Made by a program: the position numbers and the translations under genes
Source of the DNA: Clostridia bacterium
GTDB lineage: Bacteria > Bacillota > Clostridia > UMGS1810
Assembly (NCBI GenBank): GCA_017621495.1
Contig: JAGATB010000039.1
Span: forward strand, 1-64,000
Reading direction: 5' to 3'
Length of the DNA stretch: 64,000 bases
The notes under the pieces: model-generated
The model's input: only the letters and a program-made list of their open reading frames with translations
Database searches by the model: none
Told to the model about the DNA's origin: nothing
In this document: positions 47,714 to 57,843 of the stretch, piece after piece
How positions within the stretch are numbered: the stretch's first letter is position 1
Layout of the letters: every line of letters starts with the position of its first letter

Positions 47714-50700
47714 TTAGTCTGTAATATATTGCAGATATCTTTGTGCATCTACTGTATGTCTGCCTGTGTTGTAACCCTTAACTTCTCTTGCTGCAACTGT
47801 CTTAGTGTATGCATCTCTGATAAACTTAAGACTTGTAACAGGCTCATACTTCAGACCTTCGAGTTTGGACTTAATCTTCATCATAACATCTTCAATCTTG
47901 TTTACACCATGATAATTTGTAGAATCAAATATCGCAGTAGCAAGAGTATCAATGTTAAATGCGTTATTTTCTTCGCTCATTTCCAGAAGAATCTTATAAA
48001 CCTCATATGCATTTCCGTCTGCATACACACTCAGATTAGCAAGGTCAATGATTTCGGTATAATCTCTGTCTAAGTAATCTTCATAGAAATTCTTAGCTTT
48101 GTCAATATACTCGGTAATCTTATCCTCGTGCTTCTCGTAGAAGTCTTCTACCTTGTCATATGCACTGTCTACCTTATCATTTACACCAAGTACCTTACCC
48201 AGGAACTTATCTGCAAGCTCATAAGGTGTGTAACCCTTGGGAAGCTCGCCTGTCTCAATGTAATGCATAATAACATTATTTGCCTTGTTAGCATATACAC
48301 CCAGTATATGTGATACTGCATCAAGCTTATCTTCAAGTGAAGCTTCACCCAAAGTATTATACCACATAACAGCGTCATGTACCAAGATTGCGTTTTCAAG
48401 GAGTATGTCATAGTATCTTACTATGGGGCTACCGTATTCCATTGTTTCCTCATCGTAATGACCCTTCTTGATGCTGTAGCCGCTCATTTCCTCGCTTACC
48501 TTAGATGCATCGTAATCAAGAAATTCAAGTATCCAATCCTTAGCAAGGAGCTTCTGTACATAGGGGTTGTTTGCTATAAACTGCTTGCTGTTAAGCTTGG
48601 GTTTAACCTTATCCATTACCTTGTTGTAGTAAATCTCTACAATGTCCATGTAGTTAATGCGTACAGCAGGTCTTGTGCTGAAGGTGTATTCTGCAGCTGT
48701 GTTTCCTTCACCATCTTTATATTCTGCATTAAACTTAGCAATTGCATCATCCATCAATCTGCAGAACTCTGCAAAGTATGCATTCACTATATCTGCTACT
48801 ATGTCGTGACCTATGAGGTCTACTACCTTCTGAATATTCTCGGGCAGGAAGTCTGATGCAAGCTTATCGTAATTATAAGTATGCATAAGCTCATCGAGGA
48901 TTTCGATGAATACTATGTTGCCCTCGTTGACTCTTACACCCTTACCGGACATGAAATCTGTGATTGTGTTCTTAAACTCCGGTGTTTTCTTAAGTGCTTC
49001 TACAGCAGTATGTGCATATGTCGGAACTAACTTTTCAAGCATTTCAACGCTTTCGGAATCTCCGGCGATGTATCCGTCAATGTATTCCTTCATATGTTTG
49101 TTGATTTCAGCATCAATAAACTCTTGCAGATCTTTATCCATGTTATAGTTAACATAATCGTCAACAAGTTTTTCAACCTGGGTATGGATTATATCTCTGA
49201 TTGTAGTTTCTGAAGCATCGTCAAGCTTTTCATACGCGTAGTCACTAACTATCATGGATGCATTATCTTTTATCAACTGATCTACCGCTGTTTTAAAGTC
49301 ACCATCATTGTTATAATTTTCCCTAAGTGTAGCTTTAATGTCAACCTGTGCAATAACCTTATCAACCATAGACTTAAGACCGGATTCAACCTCTACATCG
49401 TCATCGGCATCCTTAGCACCGGCAATATATTCGTCCACCAATCTTGTCACTACATTTTTGATTGTAGAACGTACAGTCGCTGTAGTTGTAGGTTCATCGT
49501 ATGCAATGTTTGCCCATTTTTCTACATTTGCTTCATACAACGAGTCGAATATTTCATCAAAATAATCATCGAAATATTCATCGAAAAGGCTATCATACTG
49601 TGATGTGTAGAAGCTATCAAAATGTGTATTAACTAAATTGTTAAATTCATCCGTACCAAGTGAGTTATAATATGTGCTGAAATTATCATCAAATAATGTT
49701 TCGTATGCTGTCTTACCTGTTTCGGAATCCTTGGTGTTATCATTAATAATAGTATCTACATTATCATCAAATAGTGTTTCATACGGTGTCTTACCTGTTT
49801 CGGAATCCTTGGTATCATCACTGATAATCGCATCTACGTTGTCATCAAACAATGTCTCATATACTGTCTTATTAGTTTGAGGATCCTTAACCTTATCATT
49901 TACGATAGAAGTAACATTATTGCTAAACAGCTCTTCGTACTTATCTTTGTCACCTGTAATCTTATCGATATTTGCATCAAACAATGTTTCATACGTAGCT
50001 GTATCATTCATTATAGCATTTAAGTTATCTTCAAACAATTTTTCGTATACAGTCTTTTCGGATTCCGAATCTGCCTTGCTGTTGAGGTATGTTTCATTAA
50101 AGTAATCGCTAAACAATGTTGTGTAATTTGATGTAGCATACTCCTCTATATTGTCTTCAATAGCCTTTTTGTATTCTGCGACTATATTATTATATGTCGA
50201 TTCGTCAATAGCTTTAAGTTCAGACGGAGCGTTTATGAACTTATCTATAAATGTGTCTGCATCAACATCTTCCCAAACCGTACCAATCGTAACGCTTTCG
50301 TATGCATTTACAAATTGTGTTCTTACAGTTTGGTTTGACAATATATCTGTACGCTTATCATCTGCTTTGAAGTCATCAACATTAGAAACTATATAGTCAA
50401 TAACTCTGTCTTTTATTGTATCTTCTTCGCTATGCTTTTCAATATAGTCAACAACCGTACCTCTTACAGTGGCATCATTCATGTGTTCTTCAAGATAAGA
50501 TTTAACTGTTCCCTTAATCAAATCATCATTCTTATGATCTTTAATGTAGCTAACAATCGTGTTCTTTATAGTGGTATTATTCTTATTAGTAGTAATATAA
50601 TCCACAACAGCATCTTTTATCAATTTATCATTCTTATGAGCTTTGATATACTGAACAACAGTATTTTTGATGGAAGTACTATTCTTATTATCTTTTATAT

Positions 50701-53700
50701 AAGATGTTACTTCATCTTTAACTACATTTTTATTTGCAATCAGGTAATTCTCAACCTCTGCTTTGATCTCCGAATTAGTTTGAGGATTCTGCAGCATTTC
50801 AAGAAGTTCTGTCTTAAGAATAGCCTTAGCATCTTCGTCTGTTTCCAAAGTAGTTTTGAGTACAGCACGGATTTCACCACTATTCTCAATTATTACCTTA
50901 AGCTCACCCTTTACAGCTTTTGATTTGAGCTCTGTTTCTATATAGCTCTTGAGCTCTGCATCAACAGTATCGCCAAAGTAAACATTTTCTATGTGCTGTG
51001 CGCCGGTATCAACAATCTTCAATTTGAATGTTGTTCCACTTTCAAGCACTTTTGCACGAATTTCTTCATTGTTTAACACATAGTCCAGTACACTATCATT
51101 GTTGATAACTGTGCTTGCAAAATCTGTATTATTAATAATATCATTAACAAACGCAGAATTATTATTTTCTATATCATCCTTGATAATCTCTTTGATAAAG
51201 TCATCTGTAAGGAAGATACTTCTTATTTCAGGATCGCCCATAGCATTATGTTTGAGCTGTTCGTCTTCCAAAAGCATTTTTTCGACAGAATCATGTCTCA
51301 GAATATCTCTTATAAATTCTTCATTGTCAATGTTCGCATCAATATAGATATCAATTTCTTTCATGATAAGATCTTCGGTAACAATCTTATCAAGCGGTAT
51401 CGGAATAAGCGGATTAAGAAGATTGCCGTCTGCATCCACAAATCCTGTCTTGGTAGCCTTTTCAAGTGCAAACTCATACGGGTCAAATCCACCGTGTTCT
51501 TTCAGGTCATAGAGCATACTTTCAAGTGTCGTGCCAAATGCCGTAAGTGCATCAAGACCTGATTTAATGATTTCCGTATTGGAATCATAAGCAATAGCAA
51601 GCTCAATCTTAGGAATCTTAATTCCCTTAACTTCAAGGTCTGTTTCGTAGGATGCGCTTACATAAGCTGTCATCAAGTACACATTTGTCTCTTCCATGAT
51701 AGGTGTATTCAGGTCAAAGAGCTTCCACTCCTTGCCATCCTGATACCAATACTCAGGCATGATTTTGTGTACATTGCCATCACTGTCGGTGTAACCTTCT
51801 ACATCTACATATTCTGATTGAGGAATTATTGCATCAAGCTGAGTCTGTGTTATCTTGCCGCCTACTTCTACCGGGATATCGTCAATGTATTTCTTACCCT
51901 TGTGTACCTTTACAACTATGCTGTCTGCCTTGGTGAGGCTTATAATAGCATCTGTAGGTTTATAATCACGTGCATCTGTACCATCAGCATCTGTAAGCTT
52001 GGTATCTGTGTAGGTAAAGGTCACATCACCCTCTGTTGCTAAATCCTTTGTAAATGTTATTTCAAAGAGGATATTGCCAAGAGTCATCATATCTTCTGAT
52101 GTGAGGGCTTTGTCTGTTGCCCACTTGATTGTACCATCTGCCTTTTCGGTAATAGTACCGGGTATACCGTCATACAAGGCTGTATCCTTATACTTGAGAA
52201 GGTCTACATCCATGTCATAAGTAAGCTCCATGGACTTAAGGTTATCCACATCGTTAGGAATATCCTCAAGTGTTACGCCCACCTTAACTTCCGTATCTGT
52301 AGATGAAAGCTTTACAAATGTGAGAACGGGGTTCTCCTTGCGCCATTTAGCTGTATAAACCTTGGCATCCTTTTCCAGCCATTCCGATGCAGGAATTGTA
52401 GTTACCTTCTTGTCTGTGGTACCTTCATACCAATATTCAAATACATAGCCCTCTCTTACAGGCTTAAATACTGTAAGATCATAGTCAGTATCTTCTATAG
52501 TATATGTGGTCTTAGGTGATTCGCCATCAAACTTACCGTTTGTTCCCAGTTCGTATGTAATCGTAAAGGGTTTAGCTGCCTTTGATACAGTTGCACTGCT
52601 GCCCACATAGCTATCAGGCTCTTTACCATCGGAGTCCTTCATATGAATCTGGTTGTCTGAGGTCTTAATAGTAGCATGCACACTACCATCCCAGTCGTCA
52701 TCTTTCATATTTACATTGAATGTAATTGTAGCAACTACGTTATTATTAGCTTCCAGTAATTCCTTAGTAATGACACCATCAGCCATAGTAGTTATAGCTG
52801 CTCTGCCCTCAGACATAGGCATAATAGTCATGCCGGAAGCCGCCCATGTCATAGCTCCGAGCTTATGCTCGAAGTTACCGCTGAGTCCCAATCCGGGATT
52901 GAGCTCAGTCTTAACATATTCAAGCTCGCCATCAGCGTCTTCTAAATCATAATAAAGTCTGAGTACTGATATATCTTCCATTTCCTCGGGAAGCTCATTA
53001 ATCTTAACATCAATTTTAACCGTCTTGGATGATTCATCTATAGCATGAGCATAATAATTGATAGTACCAACCTGCTCAATCCACTTACCATAGAACTTGT
53101 AGTTACCGAGCTTTGTTATTGCATTTATCTTAGCATCGCTGTCGGTAAAGGTTTCCTTATCATACCAACCAATAAATGTGAAGCCGGACTTTGTAGGTGC
53201 AAGTAAGTCATAGGTGCTATTTACCATATCCTTAACATTATAGTCGTCTACATTTCCATACTGTTCAAATGCCTTAGTATCATCATTGTAGATATAGTAT
53301 GTAATCGTATAAGGAATTGGTTCTTCCACGATAGTGATAGTAATATCTTCTTTTACTTCATATGTGGTTACATCTATCTCATTCTTGCCGCTTGCGCCAT
53401 CGGCATATACTACCCACTCATAACCATCTGTATTCTGAGTGTTCAGTTTAGCGTTAATAGCATTGATAAGGTTTGTATTTGTGTCAAGCTTTGCATTTTC
53501 TGCAACATCATAATCTGTTCCGTTATAATGTACTGTATAGTAACCGTCGGGAATATCAATAACTATACCATTGGGGTCAATGGTGTATCCGGTTGCAATT
53601 TTTGCATTATAGTTGGCAAGCTCAGCACCGTCAATCTTAACTTTAACCTTGCCGCCCTTTGTTAAATCTTCTCTTGCAAAGGTTATCACAAAGAGTGCCT

Positions 53701-56700
53701 TATTGCTGTCAATCTCAGTAAGTCTGTCTGCGGATGAATTTGCATTCCATACAATTCTACCATCCGCATTATTCTTAAAGGTGCCGTTTGTTGTACCAAG
53801 AGGCTTTCCTGCACCATCTACTCTGACATACTTAACACCCTTGTATGTAAGGATACCTTCGCTGTTTCCTTCCATAATATAGTCTATGGTGATAGCAGAA
53901 AGGTCATCTATGCCGATATCCTTGGGGAAATCGCTGAGTTCTACATAAACCATGATTTCCGTGGTATCTTTCTCAACTGTTACGGGCTTATAGCTAAGTG
54001 AGAGTACAGACTCACCGCTCCAGTCAGCATAGACATACATCGGATTTTCGGGGTCAAGCTTTGTAATATCATCAATCTTGTCTATAGGTGTGGTAAGAGC
54101 TGCGTCCTTGTACCATCCCTTGAAGTACTTGGGATTTTGAGGTTCTGCCCATTCTACATCATTTTCATTTATAAGCGTGTATTTCTTGCCGCCTAATGTA
54201 TCAACATCCAGTGTTACTTCATATTCACCTGTTGTTGCTCCGACTTTACCACCATTGAGTACATATATCAACTTATACTCAATTGCATCCCACTTAGCAT
54301 AAAGTGTTGTTACATTATTGTTATCTCTGGGAGAATTAATATCAACACTATTCACCTTACTTGCATCGGACAGGCTTGCATCTGTATGCCAGCTTGCAAA
54401 TTTAAGTCCTTCGTCAGCTTTGGAAGCGGGTGTTGGTAATGAACTGATGGGTTCATCAATATTGTAACTGTAATCCACTGTTACAGCAGCATCAAATGCT
54501 GCATCTGAACTACCATCCATATACTTAACCGTATATTCTATGGGTGTTTCGGCAGAGGTAATTGTTATATCGCCATTAACCACTATTTCTTTAATTTGAT
54601 CAATGGTATACTCTGCGCCATTAATAATGAACTTCTTACCATTTTTGAACTCATAGTGTTCTTCCGGCTCATATGCATTTAACGCATCGACAAGAAGCTC
54701 CTTAACAGCCGCATCAAGGTCAATTGCTGCTGTTGAGAGTTTATCACCGGCATATGCCTCATATGTTTTTTCGTCAAATTCTATTTTAAATAACTGGTCG
54801 CCGTCAACAGTAGTTGTAATTCCCTTAACATCGTATCCGTATGTTACTTCTTTGCCGGTTGCATCCAGAATAGTTGCCTTGTCATCAACAAAGTCAATAG
54901 TAACATTTCCGGTTGCTTCTCTGTTCTTGCTGAATGTAATTGTAAAGAGAGTTACACCTGCATTGGAAATACTTGAAATATCTCCTGTCCATGTAATCTT
55001 ATTACCATTACGAACCACGGTGCCAACTGTTGAACTGATGTTCTTGCAATCTATACCGGCATTGGCATCCGTTGCAGTTAAATCATATTCAAAGGTAACA
55101 GATGTTATTCCTGTAGTGCCTACAGGGAGCTTATTCAATATAACATCAATTACAAGATTTTCCTTATCTGTAGCAGCATTCGTATACAATCCTAATACTG
55201 CATTCTGTTCCCATTCCGCATATACAGTAATTCCTGTAGCATTACCTTCGGGGAGCAGCTTGTTCGGAATGTGAGTTATAGCAGCATCAGAAAGGTCTTT
55301 CTTTAAATGCCAGCCTACAAATGTATAACCGTCTCTTACTATAGCTGCAGTTGTCAAACCGTGCAGCTTGTAGAGATTGTTATCTTTGTATGTGTCAATA
55401 TCATACACATCATCTAAAGTCAAAACAGGTACTCCGTTAATTTTAGCAGATGTATCATTGGTATTAACATCATATATAATATCGTACTTTATAGCAACGA
55501 AATTAGGAACAATTACCTTGCCGTTCATAGTGTACTTAGCTATGGTATCGGGAGTTATAAGTCCATTTTCTCCGTCAAATTTAAATCCTTGATGTGTAAA
55601 TCCGGCAGGAACTTCGTCCTCATCCAGTGGTTTAAGCACATCGGATAACTCTGTAGTGCCATTTAATGCGTCATAGAGCTTTTCGTCTTCATAAACAGAA
55701 TACTCTACATCTTTATACTTTACGGTAATTTTAGTCTTACCGGTACCAATATCAAATGTCAGGGGAGCAGTATCGAATGCTGTTGAGCTTTCGGTATCAT
55801 TGGTAAGTGTAATATCGCCATATGTAAATGTTACTTCACCTGTAGCAAATTTATCTTTAGTAAATACGAGTGTAAAGAGTACACCGTCGGTAGGAAGTGC
55901 AGTAAATGCATTGCCTGTCCATCTAATAATTCCGTTTTCAGAACCGACAACCGAACCGCCTATACCTGCATTAGGTATAACACCGGTGAGCGGGTTATGG
56001 ACTAAAGCATTGGCACCTGTTCCTGTATAAGTGTAATTAATAACCATGTTCTTGATACCGTTTTCTATATCTTCCGGAATCTTATCAAGAAGCACATTTA
56101 CTCTTACTTCTGTATCAGTTGTTGACGCTACTTTAAATGTAAAATTAGCATTATCGGGCCATCTTGCATAGAACACGTACTTGCTTCCTTCACTGCCGTC
56201 GCCGGGAGCTGCCAAAGCAGGGATTGTTTCATAAGGTCCATCTTTAAATTCGGCATCCTTGTACCAGCCAAGGAATTTGGATGTTCCTTTAGTGGGAACA
56301 GGAAGCGTAACAGTCTTATCTACGGTATATGTCTTATCATATACAGCCGGTAGAGTACCACCGTTCAATTTATATTCGATATCATAGGGTATGGTAACAA
56401 TATGAGGATAAACAGTTATAGCACCCTCCACTACATAGTCGGTACCAACCTTATCACCCTTACCTTTTTCTTCGGTATAATATCCCTCTATCTTATATCC
56501 CTTGTCAACCGATGCAGGAACCTTCTTATTAGCTATAATGTCCGCAAGAACTGTATCCTTGCTGATGGGTTCCTGGTAACGATAATCATACTCTGTACCG
56601 TTAAGAGTTACCTTAAATGTATCACGCTTATAGTAAACCTTAATTTCCAGACTGCCATTGTTTGTTCCGGAAAGAACGGACTTGTCTGTATCTATCACAA

Positions 56701-57826
56701 AACCGTATTTGTCATCCGGGGTATAGGTTATTGTATTGCCTTTTTTAGCTACAGGGTTCTCTGTAGAAACTAAAGTATACTCGCCTTCCTTATCCACATC
56801 TTCAATGTATGTATGTATCTTATAGTAAGCATTCTTCTTAGAAGAGGATGATGAGCCACCGGTGTTAAAGCTTACATTACCCAGGAAGGTAGCCTCTGTA
56901 TCGAGAACTATACAATCAAAAATCTTCTCATTTCTGTAGTTATGGAAGTTTACCACGCCGTTGATGTCGTGAACTACAACCATCTCTCCTACGCTACAGC
57001 CGGAAATAAACTGAACCTTGCCTTCACCGCCTCGGCACAGAATTCTTCCGCTAACTTTGACGTTATTCATGATAACATCACCAGCACCGACACCATCACC
57101 CAAAATGAGGTCACCGCTTATGGTAACGTTAGTTAAAGTAACGTTTGGAACTCTGATTACAGTTGTACCATAAACTGCACCGGCTACATTTCCGGAGGTG
57201 CTTATGTATGTTTTGAAGATATTGTGCATCACCTGTGCAAACTCTTCTCTGGTGATATATGCCTGAGGATTGAGTCTGCCCTCATTATCACCGTTTACAT
57301 AGCCGCGTTTAGCCATAGCACTTACGTATGAAGCCGCCCACACTGAAGTATCACTGCCGTCAACAAATCTTGACAGTGAGCCTGCTGTGGTATCGGAGAG
57401 CACCAGGGCTCTTGCTACCACGGTAAACATAGCCTCTCTTGTAATATATCCGTTGGGGTTTAATATACCGTCGCCTTCACCGACGATGGTACCCATATTA
57501 ACCGCCTTTTGGAATTCGGAATAATACCAGTCACCGGGATTTACATCGGTGTACTCCGAAATGTCAGCCTTTACAGTAGCACCGAAAGCACGGTTAATAA
57601 CCGCTGCCGCCTCTGCCCTGGTAAGGTTGTCTCGGGGAGCAATAATTCCTCCTCCTTTACCTTGTAATAGGCCGTTGTTTACAGCTGCGGTAACTGCCTC
57701 TTCAGACCATGTCCCGGTGGGGAAGTCCGAAAAACCATATGCAGCTGCACCGGCAAACACGGGTAACATGCTTATTATCATAAGTATGCTAAGCAGTGCT
57801 GCCAGAACTCTGTTTGATTTTCTCAT
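47714..57826 (-). CDS. Giant SLH surface protein with cohesin-like and helical tandem-repeat regions
   Basis: A 3370-residue exported protein. Signal peptide (about 1-28); three SLH modules (about 30-205, SLH ends VINRAFG, VVARAL, VMHNIFK); a right-handed beta-type stretch (about 215-330, TLTNVTISGDLILGDG); then InlB/Listeria-Bacteroides-type repeats alternating with five cohesin-like beta modules (near 559-705, 875-1010, 1275-1420, 1589-1750, 1832-1968). From about 2100 it is acidic and helical, with 17-residue repeats (about 2362-2475) and 26-residue repeats (about 2559-2712), and ends in a long helical region. No catalytic motif. Cotranscribed 17 bases behind a membrane-anchored protein. 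Overall a wall-bound scaffold or adhesin is likely; ligand unknown. Confidence 0.88.
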   Translation of the reverse strand: MRKSNRVLAALLSILMIISMLPVFAGAAAYGFSDFPTGTWSEEAVTAAVNNGLLQGKGGGIIAPRDNLTRAEAAAVINRAFGATVKADISEYTDVNPGDWYYSEFQKAVNMGTIVGEGDGILNPNGYITREAMFTVVARALVLSDTTAGSLSRFVDGSDTSVWAASYVSAMAKRGYVNGDNEGRLNPQAYITREEFAQVMHNIFKTYISTSGNVAGAVYGTTVIRVPNVTLTNVTISGDLILGDGVGAGDVIMNNVKVSGRILCRGGEGKVQFISGCSVGEMVVVHDINGVVNFHNYRNEKIFDCIVLDTEATFLGNVSFNTGGSSSSSKKNAYYKIHTYIEDVDKEGEYTLVSTENPVAKKGNTITYTPDDKYGFVIDTDKSVLSGTNNGSLEIKVYYKRDTFKVTLNGTEYDYRYQEPISKDTVLADIIANKKVPASVDKGYKIEGYYTEEKGKGDKVGTDYVVEGAITVYPHIVTIPYDIEYKLNGGTLPAVYDKTYTVDKTVTLPVPTKGTSKFLGWYKDAEFKDGPYETIPALAAPGDGSEGSKYVFYARWPDNANFTFKVASTTDTEVRVNVLLDKIPEDIENGIKNMVINYTYTGTGANALVHNPLTGVIPNAGIGGSVVGSENGIIRWTGNAFTALPTDGVLFTLVFTKDKFATGEVTFTYGDITLTNDTESSTAFDTAPLTFDIGTGKTKITVKYKDVEYSVYEDEKLYDALNGTTELSDVLKPLDEDEVPAGFTHQGFKFDGENGLITPDTIAKYTMNGKVIVPNFVAIKYDIIYDVNTNDTSAKINGVPVLTLDDVYDIDTYKDNNLYKLHGLTTAAIVRDGYTFVGWHLKKDLSDAAITHIPNKLLPEGNATGITVYAEWEQNAVLGLYTNAATDKENLVIDVILNKLPVGTTGITSVTFEYDLTATDANAGIDCKNISSTVGTVVRNGNKITWTGDISSISNAGVTLFTITFSKNREATGNVTIDFVDDKATILDATGKEVTYGYDVKGITTTVDGDQLFKIEFDEKTYEAYAGDKLSTAAIDLDAAVKELLVDALNAYEPEEHYEFKNGKKFIINGAEYTIDQIKEIVVNGDITITSAETPIEYTVKYMDGSSDAAFDAAVTVDYSYNIDEPISSLPTPASKADEGLKFASWHTDASLSDASKVNSVDINSPRDNNNVTTLYAKWDAIEYKLIYVLNGGKVGATTGEYEVTLDVDTLGGKKYTLINENDVEWAEPQNPKYFKGWYKDAALTTPIDKIDDITKLDPENPMYVYADWSGESVLSLSYKPVTVEKDTTEIMVYVELSDFPKDIGIDDLSAITIDYIMEGNSEGILTYKGVKYVRVDGAGKPLGTTNGTFKNNADGRIVWNANSSADRLTEIDSNKALFVITFAREDLTKGGKVKVKIDGAELANYNAKIATGYTIDPNGIVIDIPDGYYTVHYNGTDYDVAENAKLDTNTNLINAINAKLNTQNTDGYEWVVYADGASGKNEIDVTTYEVKEDITITIVEEPIPYTITYYIYNDDTKAFEQYGNVDDYNVKDMVNSTYDLLAPTKSGFTFIGWYDKETFTDSDAKINAITKLGNYKFYGKWIEQVGTINYYAHAIDESSKTVKIDVKINELPEEMEDISVLRLYYDLEDADGELEYVKTELNPGLGLSGNFEHKLGAMTWAASGMTIMPMSEGRAAITTMADGVITKELLEANNNVVATITFNVNMKDDDWDGSVHATIKTSDNQIHMKDSDGKEPDSYVGSSATVSKAAKPFTITYELGTNGKFDGESPKTTYTIEDTDYDLTVFKPVREGYVFEYWYEGTTDKKVTTIPASEWLEKDAKVYTAKWRKENPVLTFVKLSSTDTEVKVGVTLEDIPNDVDNLKSMELTYDMDVDLLKYKDTALYDGIPGTITEKADGTIKWATDKALTSEDMMTLGNILFEITFTKDLATEGDVTFTYTDTKLTDADGTDARDYKPTDAIISLTKADSIVVKVHKGKKYIDDIPVEVGGKITQTQLDAIIPQSEYVDVEGYTDSDGNVHKIMPEYWYQDGKEWKLFDLNTPIMEETNVYLMTAYVSASYETDLEVKGIKIPKIELAIAYDSNTEIIKSGLDALTAFGTTLESMLYDLKEHGGFDPYEFALEKATKTGFVDADGNLLNPLIPIPLDKIVTEDLIMKEIDIYIDANIDNEEFIRDILRHDSVEKMLLEDEQLKHNAMGDPEIRSIFLTDDFIKEIIKDDIENNNSAFVNDIINNTDFASTVINNDSVLDYVLNNEEIRAKVLESGTTFKLKIVDTGAQHIENVYFGDTVDAELKSYIETELKSKAVKGELKVIIENSGEIRAVLKTTLETDEDAKAILKTELLEMLQNPQTNSEIKAEVENYLIANKNVVKDEVTSYIKDNKNSTSIKNTVVQYIKAHKNDKLIKDAVVDYITTNKNNTTIKNTIVSYIKDHKNDDLIKGTVKSYLEEHMNDATVRGTVVDYIEKHSEEDTIKDRVIDYIVSNVDDFKADDKRTDILSNQTVRTQFVNAYESVTIGTVWEDVDADTFIDKFINAPSELKAIDESTYNNIVAEYKKAIEDNIEEYATSNYTTLFSDYFNETYLNSKADSESEKTVYEKLFEDNLNAIMNDTATYETLFDANIDKITGDKDKYEELFSNNVTSIVNDKVKDPQTNKTVYETLFDDNVDAIISDDTKDSETGKTPYETLFDDNVDTIINDNTKDSETGKTAYETLFDDNFSTYYNSLGTDEFNNLVNTHFDSFYTSQYDSLFDEYFDDYFDEIFDSLYEANVEKWANIAYDEPTTTATVRSTIKNVVTRLVDEYIAGAKDADDDVEVESGLKSMVDKVIAQVDIKATLRENYNNDGDFKTAVDQLIKDNASMIVSDYAYEKLDDASETTIRDIIHTQVEKLVDDYVNYNMDKDLQEFIDAEINKHMKEYIDGYIAGDSESVEMLEKLVPTYAHTAVEALKKTPEFKNTITDFMSGKGVRVNEGNIVFIEILDELMHTYNYDKLASDFLPENIQKVVDLIGHDIVADIVNAYFAEFCRLMDDAIAKFNAEYKDGEGNTAAEYTFSTRPAVRINYMDIVEIYYNKVMDKVKPKLNSKQFIANNPYVQKLLAKDWILEFLDYDASKVSEEMSGYSIKKGHYDEETMEYGSPIVRYYDILLENAILVHDAVMWYNTLGEASLEDKLDAVSHILGVYANKANNVIMHYIETGELPKGYTPYELADKFLGKVLGVNDKVDSAYDKVEDFYEKHEDKITEYIDKAKNFYEDYLDRDYTEIIDLANLSVYADGNAYEVYKILLEMSEENNAFNIDTLATAIFDSTNYHGVNKIEDVMMKIKSKLEGLKYEPVTSLKFIRDAYTKTVAAREVKGYNTGRHTVDAQRYLQYITD
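49674..50080 (-). repeat. 78-base tandem repeat encoding 26-residue units
   Basis: Near-identical DNA units of 78 bases (for example 49690-49770 and 49770-49850) encode YETLFDDNVDTIINDNTKD plus SETGKT spacers. Neighbouring shorter 18-residue copies lack the spacer. The DNA identity suggests recent expansion and possible length variation. Confidence 0.75.
50405..50755 (-). repeat. Tandem 17-residue helical repeats
   Basis: Seven or more consecutive copies of a 17-residue unit, such as IKNTVVQYIKAHKNDKL and IKNTIVSYIKDHKNDDL, diverged at DNA level. Helix with hydrophobic positions 1, 5, 8 and 9. I do not recognise a named family. Confidence 0.7.
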
Positions 57827-57843
57827 ACCGTAATCTCCTCCTG

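Noticed and set aside
49674-50080. CRISPR-like repeated DNA
   Set aside because: Units are 78 bases in frame with a long gene and have no unique spacers, so they are protein repeats.
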